From positions 1 to 24,688 of the forward strand of contig CAKSSN010000033.1 in the NCBI GenBank assembly GCA_934489015.1: a stretch of 24,688 nt of DNA. The letters run 5' to 3'. Positions 21,466 through 24,688 of this stretch are shown here, piece by piece. The translations under genes and the position numbers were made by a program. The notes beneath the pieces were generated by a model, which saw only the letters and a program-made list of their open reading frames with translations, did no database searches and was not told where the DNA came from. Each line of letters begins with the position of its first letter. Position 1 is the stretch's first letter. The stretch is from an uncultured Clostridia bacterium. GTDB lineage: Bacteria; Bacillota; Clostridia; UBA1381.

Positions 21466-22179
21466 ATGAATATAGCAATATGTGACGACGATTTACAGCA
21501 CGTTGATTTTCTCAAAGAAAGCTTATCTGAAATGAGCGGCAAAAAAATAAAATTTGAAGTATACGAAAACGGAGAAGACTTATCTGCCGAATACAAATGC
21601 GGAGAAAAAAAGCATGACGTAATCTTTCTTGACATGGAAATGCGCGAAATGTCGGGCATAGAAACAGCAATAAAAATCCGCGAAAATGACGAATATGTTA
21701 TTATAATTTTTGTAACAAGCCATACGGAATATATGCAGGAAAGCTTTAAATGCTCCCCGTTTCGCTTTCTTGTCAAGCCGCTTGATACTGCGGAATTAAA
21801 GGCTGTTTTTGATGACGTGTGCGAAAAGCTGTCAAAAAAGAAAATATACATTTCATTTTCGGAAAACAAATCAATTTTCAGAATTTGCTGCGAGGATATC
21901 ATATACTGCGAAAGTCAAAATCATTTTGTTTTTCTGCATACAAAAGATAAAACGTATAAAATATGCAAATCCCTGACCGATTTACATAAACAGCTCGATA
22001 ATGAATTGCTCTATCGCGTGCACTCTTCATTTATAGTAAATTTTCATTATGTCAAATCAATAAAAAACAATACCATAGAGCTGTATCACTGCGACAAAAA
22101 CATACCCATAAGCCGCACATACAAAAAGAACGTTTTTTCGGATTACACACAATTTGTCGAAAGGGATTTTAACGTATGA
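21466..22179 (+). CDS. LytTR-family response regulator (second pair)
   Basis: AgrA-like regulator, 237 residues: receiver (1-122) with D7, D8, phospho-acceptor D56 in IFLDMEM and K104 in FLVKPLD, then a LytTR DNA-binding domain (about 128-232) with IIYCESQNHFVFLHT and the VHSSFIVNFHYVKSI motif (about 185-199). Unlike the first regulator it has no insertion after the phospho-acceptor loop (DMEMREMSG). AAAGGA lies nine bases before the ATG. It overlaps its kinase gene by ATGA. The promoter upstream carries a direct repeat that it or its paralogue could bind. Confidence 0.93.
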   Translation: MNIAICDDDLQHVDFLKESLSEMSGKKIKFEVYENGEDLSAEYKCGEKKHDVIFLDMEMREMSGIETAIKIRENDEYVIIIFVTSHTEYMQESFKCSPFRFLVKPLDTAELKAVFDDVCEKLSKKKIYISFSENKSIFRICCEDIIYCESQNHFVFLHTKDKTYKICKSLTDLHKQLDNELLYRVHSSFIVNFHYVKSIKNNTIELYHCDKNIPISRTYKKNVFSDYTQFVERDFNV

Positions 22180-23468
22180 CTATCTATAATATGATTGACT
22201 ATCTTTCCGGAACGATTGAAGCGATAATGATGTTTATGCTGTTTGACAGCTTTTTCAAAAGGAAAGACGGCTTAAGCAATGTCTTTTACCTTGCAGGTAT
22301 AGCAGTGCTCACGGCAATGATAATTATAAGCAACAAGCTTTTCACATACGGAATGCTAAATGCCATTGTTGTGTCGGTCGCTTTTTTCGCAATGTCGTTT
22401 CTTTATGACGGAAATGTTGCAATTAAAGCTGTTGTTTCGCTGCTCAGTCTGGTTCTGATGGCGGTAATTGAAATAATGGTTTTATATTCTATAGTTCTGA
22501 TATGCAAAATATCCGTTAGCGACGCGGTGAATATACAGCTTTACAGAATAATCGGAATTATCATTTCAAAAACACTGTCACTGATGATCGCAAATATAAT
22601 AAGGCTAAACCTTAAAAATAAGCAAATACTTTTCAGACCGTCTTATTGGATATTGTTTATTATTATGTTTGCCACATCTGTAGTTGCGGTATTTCTGATA
22701 TTCCGGCTTTCATATTCAATACATGAAAAATATATGTATTATCTTTCTGTATTCTGCTCGTTCGGTCTGCTTTTCAGCACCGCGTTTGCACTGTATTTGT
22801 ATGAACATTTGTCAGAGCAGGCGGAAGAAATTTATAATCATCAGCAGTATGAGCAGCACCTGAAATCACAGCTTAAGCATTTAGACGAAATACAGCTTTC
22901 ACAAAGACAGCTCCGGAAATTTAAGCATGACTTTTCAAATTACATAATTGGATTAAAATCATATCTTGACAGCGAGGACTTAGATGGAGCAAAAGCGTAT
23001 ATAAATAATCTTTCCGAAAAGCTTACTGCCGGACGAAATACCATAACAACCGGGAATACCGCTCTTGACGCCGTATTAAACACAAAGAAAATAGCGGCGG
23101 AAAATAAGGGGATAAAATTCATCGTAAAAATTCAAATTCCCGAAACGCTTCCTATAGAGCCTATTGACATATGCTCTGTATTCGGAAATGCAATCGATAA
23201 CGCAATTGAAGCATGCGAAAAAATAAAAAACAATGATAAGGAAATAGTGCTTACAATCCTCTGCCAAAATAAAAGAATGTTTTGCAAAATTGAAAATACA
23301 GTATTAAAGCAAAACAATCCGTCGCTTACAACCTCAAAAAGCGATAAGCTAAATCACGGCTTTGGCATTGAAAATATTAAAACAACGCTTTCAAAATATA
23401 AATGCGACCCGGAATTTAAATTTGAAAATGATAAATTTATTCTCAAATTTATTGTCTTCCTGTATTGA
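22176..23468 (+). CDS. GHKL sensor histidine kinase, AgrC-like (second pair)
   Basis: Membrane kinase of 430 residues with about six to seven hydrophobic spans (1-210), a linker rich in Gln and His (about 211-245), phospho-acceptor region LRKFKHDFSNYIIGL with H251, then a GHKL ATPase domain (about 330-428) with N-box GNAIDNAIEACE (N342) and G-box NHGFGIENIK. It is a paralogue of the first kinase in layout but clearly diverged in the sensor region. Coupled by ATGA to the regulator upstream. No peptide-processing gene or evident precursor peptide lies in the gaps. Confidence 0.92.
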   Translation: MTIYNMIDYLSGTIEAIMMFMLFDSFFKRKDGLSNVFYLAGIAVLTAMIIISNKLFTYGMLNAIVVSVAFFAMSFLYDGNVAIKAVVSLLSLVLMAVIEIMVLYSIVLICKISVSDAVNIQLYRIIGIIISKTLSLMIANIIRLNLKNKQILFRPSYWILFIIMFATSVVAVFLIFRLSYSIHEKYMYYLSVFCSFGLLFSTAFALYLYEHLSEQAEEIYNHQQYEQHLKSQLKHLDEIQLSQRQLRKFKHDFSNYIIGLKSYLDSEDLDGAKAYINNLSEKLTAGRNTITTGNTALDAVLNTKKIAAENKGIKFIVKIQIPETLPIEPIDICSVFGNAIDNAIEACEKIKNNDKEIVLTILCQNKRMFCKIENTVLKQNNPSLTTSKSDKLNHGFGIENIKTTLSKYKCDPEFKFENDKFILKFIVFLY

Positions 23469-23502
23469 ATATATTTACATAATATATATTTAAAAATAAA
23501 TA

Positions 23503-23527
23503 AATTTGAGTCGCATATAATCAAATT
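23503..23527 (+). terminator. Weak hairpin after the second kinase
   Basis: AATTTGA (23503-23509) and TCAAATT (23521-23527) pair around an 11-base loop, 35 bases after the stop. Only short T-runs follow, so this is at best a weak terminator. Confidence 0.3.
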
Positions 23528-23543
23528 CGACCTTTTATGTTAT

Positions 23544-23572
23544 TTTCGTCGTTTAGAATGTCGTTTACGAAA
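23544..23572 (+). repeat. GTCGTTTA repeats upstream of the secreted-protein promoter
   Basis: GTCGTTTA occurs at 23548-23555 and 23560-23567, 12 bases apart, and TTTCGT (23544-23549) and ACGAAA (23567-23572) form a flanking inverted repeat. The block ends six bases before the -35 box. The GT[AC]GTT[CT][AG] core is shared with the repeats at 21334-21367, suggesting control by a LytTR regulator, although the 12-base period differs from the 20 there. Confidence 0.5.
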
Positions 23573-23577
23573 TTCGC

Positions 23578-23606
23578 TTGAAATCAGTAAAATATTATGA
23601 TATACT
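23578..23606 (+). promoter_or_regulatory. Promoter of the secreted-protein genes
   Basis: TTGAAA (23578-23583), 17 bases, TATACT (23601-23606). Confidence 0.8.
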
Positions 23607-23659
23607 AATTATAGTAAATATAGCAAAATTATTTTAATGTAAAAAGGGAGGATTTTTCA

Positions 23660-24295
23660 ATGTTAAAAAAAACGGCTTTACTTTTAGCAATATGCGCAAC
23701 AGTTCAGGGATTTACCGCATTTGCATACGACACTGATTATGAATATATCAGAAAAAAACAACGTGAATTTGCCTCGCAGTATGACTATCATGAGGGCGAT
23801 TGGGAAAGGTCGTTTGAAGAATATCCCGGCGCACTATATACCTCAGGTGAAGAAAGACGTGCGGACGGAAGTATTTATGAGTGCCCGGCAATATATATTG
23901 ATTATCAGGCTATATATTATAACAGCTTTACAAAAGAAGAAACCAATGTAACGTTTAAAATCAACGGCACGGCAAAGCCTGAATACAGCAAATGCGTTCT
24001 TATCAATTCAAGACTTCTTGTTCCGGCTGAAGCCTTTAAGGACGTCGGCTGCGACGTAGACTTTAACGATGATACATACGTTTTGACCGTTTCAAAGGAC
24101 GGCGTTATCCTCGAAATTCTCCCCAACCTCATAGGTATGAGAAAGGGTCAGGCAAACGGATTTTATGTTCCGCTTTCGCCATGCGCAAGATTTATAGACG
24201 ACAAAATGTATGTTCCGGCGCGTGCTTTAGCACAGGAATTTGACCTTAAAATCTCATGGAGCGAAGAAACAAGAACGGTTGAGTTAGACAATTAA
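23660..24295 (+). CDS. Secreted protein with copper-amine-oxidase N-terminal-like domain
   Basis: A 211-residue protein with a signal peptide (about 1-22, cleavage after AFA). The N-terminal part of the mature protein (about 23-75) is unassigned and very acidic and aromatic. The C-terminal part (about 98-209) has the Cu_amine_oxidN1 pattern: INSRLLVPAEAFKDVGCDVD, a YVLTVSKDG strand, then KMYVPARALAQEFDLKISW and TRTVEL. This domain is a common extracellular building block in Clostridia, with no oxidase activity implied. GGGAGG precedes the ATG. It follows the kinase gene behind its own promoter and repeats, and is followed after 54 bases by another secreted protein gene. Role unknown; a target of the two-component systems is inference. 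Confidence 0.85.
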   Translation: MLKKTALLLAICATVQGFTAFAYDTDYEYIRKKQREFASQYDYHEGDWERSFEEYPGALYTSGEERRADGSIYECPAIYIDYQAIYYNSFTKEETNVTFKINGTAKPEYSKCVLINSRLLVPAEAFKDVGCDVDFNDDTYVLTVSKDGVILEILPNLIGMRKGQANGFYVPLSPCARFIDDKMYVPARALAQEFDLKISWSEETRTVELDN

Positions 24296-24341
24296 AGGAG
24301 TTCTCCTTTTTCAAGATGAGAACTCCACCGGTTGAAAGGAG
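24294..24341 (+). promoter_or_regulatory. Leader with competing hairpins over the ribosome binding site
   Basis: AAAGGA (24294-24299) can pair with TCCTTT (24304-24309). GGAGTTCTC (24297-24305) can instead pair perfectly with GAGAACTCC (24318-24326), releasing CTCCTTT. That CTCCTTT is also complementary to the AAAGGAG ribosome binding site near 24335-24341. The pairings exclude each other and could couple or gate translation of the last gene. Confidence 0.4.
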
Positions 24342-24349
24342 AAAAAGCC

Positions 24350-24688
24350 ATGAAAAAAAGATTTTTAACATTTTTCTGCGCAGCTTTAAGCGCTGCGACT
24401 ATGACAACGGGAGTATATGCAGATACAGAGAGCAGCACTGCTCCCGACTTAGAAGAAATACGGAAGGTTATGGAGGTTGCAGAAAGCAAAAATAAAGCTG
24501 AAACAATTACATACACAAATGAAGAAGGCGGAGAATCTGAATATCAAGTAGATCGAGCCGACATAGACGATAACGATGTAATTAAGATTTATGATGTACC
24601 GTTTATAACAGTGAACCATAGTCAAGTAAGTAGACACAAAAAAGCACAATTTTTTAGGGGATCGGGCTATTTTGTCTGTTCCCAGTAT
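24350..24688 (+). CDS. Secreted protein of unknown function, N-terminal part (probably IS-interrupted)
   Basis: The reading frame from the ATG at 24350 stays open to the window end (113 codons). It starts with a signal peptide (MKKRFLTFFCAALSAATMTT, likely cleaved near VYA-D at 24-25) and continues with an acidic, charged mature part. From about residue 93 the translation changes character (SRHKKAQFFRGSG) where the DNA appears to become the end of an insertion sequence, so the true gene is probably cut at about 24628. I recognise no domain. AAAGGAG precedes the ATG. It is downstream of the copper-amine-oxidase-N protein and probably shares its transcript. Confidence 0.6.
   Translation, partial: MKKRFLTFFCAALSAATMTTGVYADTESSTAPDLEEIRKVMEVAESKNKAETITYTNEEGGESEYQVDRADIDDNDVIKIYDVPFITVNHSQVSRHKKAQFFRGSGYFVCSQY
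24628..24688 (-). mobile_element. Probable IS3-type element terminus at the right edge
   Basis: From about 24628 the sequence AGTAGACACAAAAAAGC resembles the AGTCGACAAACACCC near 105-119, the probable outer end of the left insertion sequence, read in the opposite orientation. The two would be the right and left termini of related elements, both transcribed leftward. The exact junction and target duplication cannot be fixed from one side. Confidence 0.45.
24667..24688 (-). CDS. Possible C-terminal end of IS transposase OrfB
   Basis: Reading leftward from the edge gives YWEQTK and a TAG stop at 24669-24667, about 37 bases before the probable IS terminus. This is the distance and place expected for the last codons of orfB in an IS3-type element. 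Six codons are too few for an independent family call. Confidence 0.3.

Noticed and set aside
1..24688. CRISPR arrays or tandem repeat arrays.
   Set aside because: No set of regularly spaced identical repeats was seen; only two-copy repeats upstream of promoters.

Overview
The window reads as a chromosomal segment of a low-GC anaerobic Clostridia-type Firmicute, probably gut- or rumen-associated. The grounds are a secE-nusG-rplK-rplA block with a zinc-ribbon L33, a type III glutamine synthetase, a rubrerythrin, ECF-transporter S components (BioY, QueT), AgrA/AgrC-type regulators, a copper-amine-oxidase-N domain secreted protein, strong AGGAGG ribosome binding sites and consensus TTGACA/TATAAT promoters. 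I cannot assign a genus.

Left part, minus strand (1-4866). The edge cuts an IS3-type transposase orfA. Reading leftward from 4866 come queT behind a preQ1-I riboswitch, then rpmG-secE-nusG-rplK-rplA from a perfect consensus promoter. rplK and rplA each have a leader element that mimics the L1 site on 23S rRNA. A terminator follows, then bioY with a BirA-like operator over its promoter, then rubrerythrin with a structured leader. rplJ-rplL-rpoBC are not where they normally sit.

Middle, plus strand (4915-15861). A compact run of EamA transporter, amidase, metallophosphoesterase and tyrosine recombinase is followed by a nucleoside-type ABC importer (BMP lipoprotein, twin ATPase, two permeases). 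Then comes glnN, which has a full terminator between its promoter and its start codon.

Minus strand 15929-18939 is a sugar ABC importer (lipoprotein and two permeases, no ATPase). Its lipoprotein leader shares a 35-base motif with the rubrerythrin leader, 18 kb away, and the shared helix shows a compensatory base change.

Right part, plus strand (19169-24688). Two tandem LytTR response regulator/GHKL kinase pairs each have their own promoter; the second promoter carries a direct repeat resembling LytTR sites. They are followed by a promoter with related repeats driving two secreted proteins. The last gene seems to be interrupted at about 24628 by the terminus of another IS3-type element, so both window ends probably fall inside copies of an insertion sequence. 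No tRNA, rRNA or CRISPR array was seen. The best candidates for something undescribed are the shared covarying leader motif and the double LytTR/GHKL system with its putative secreted output.
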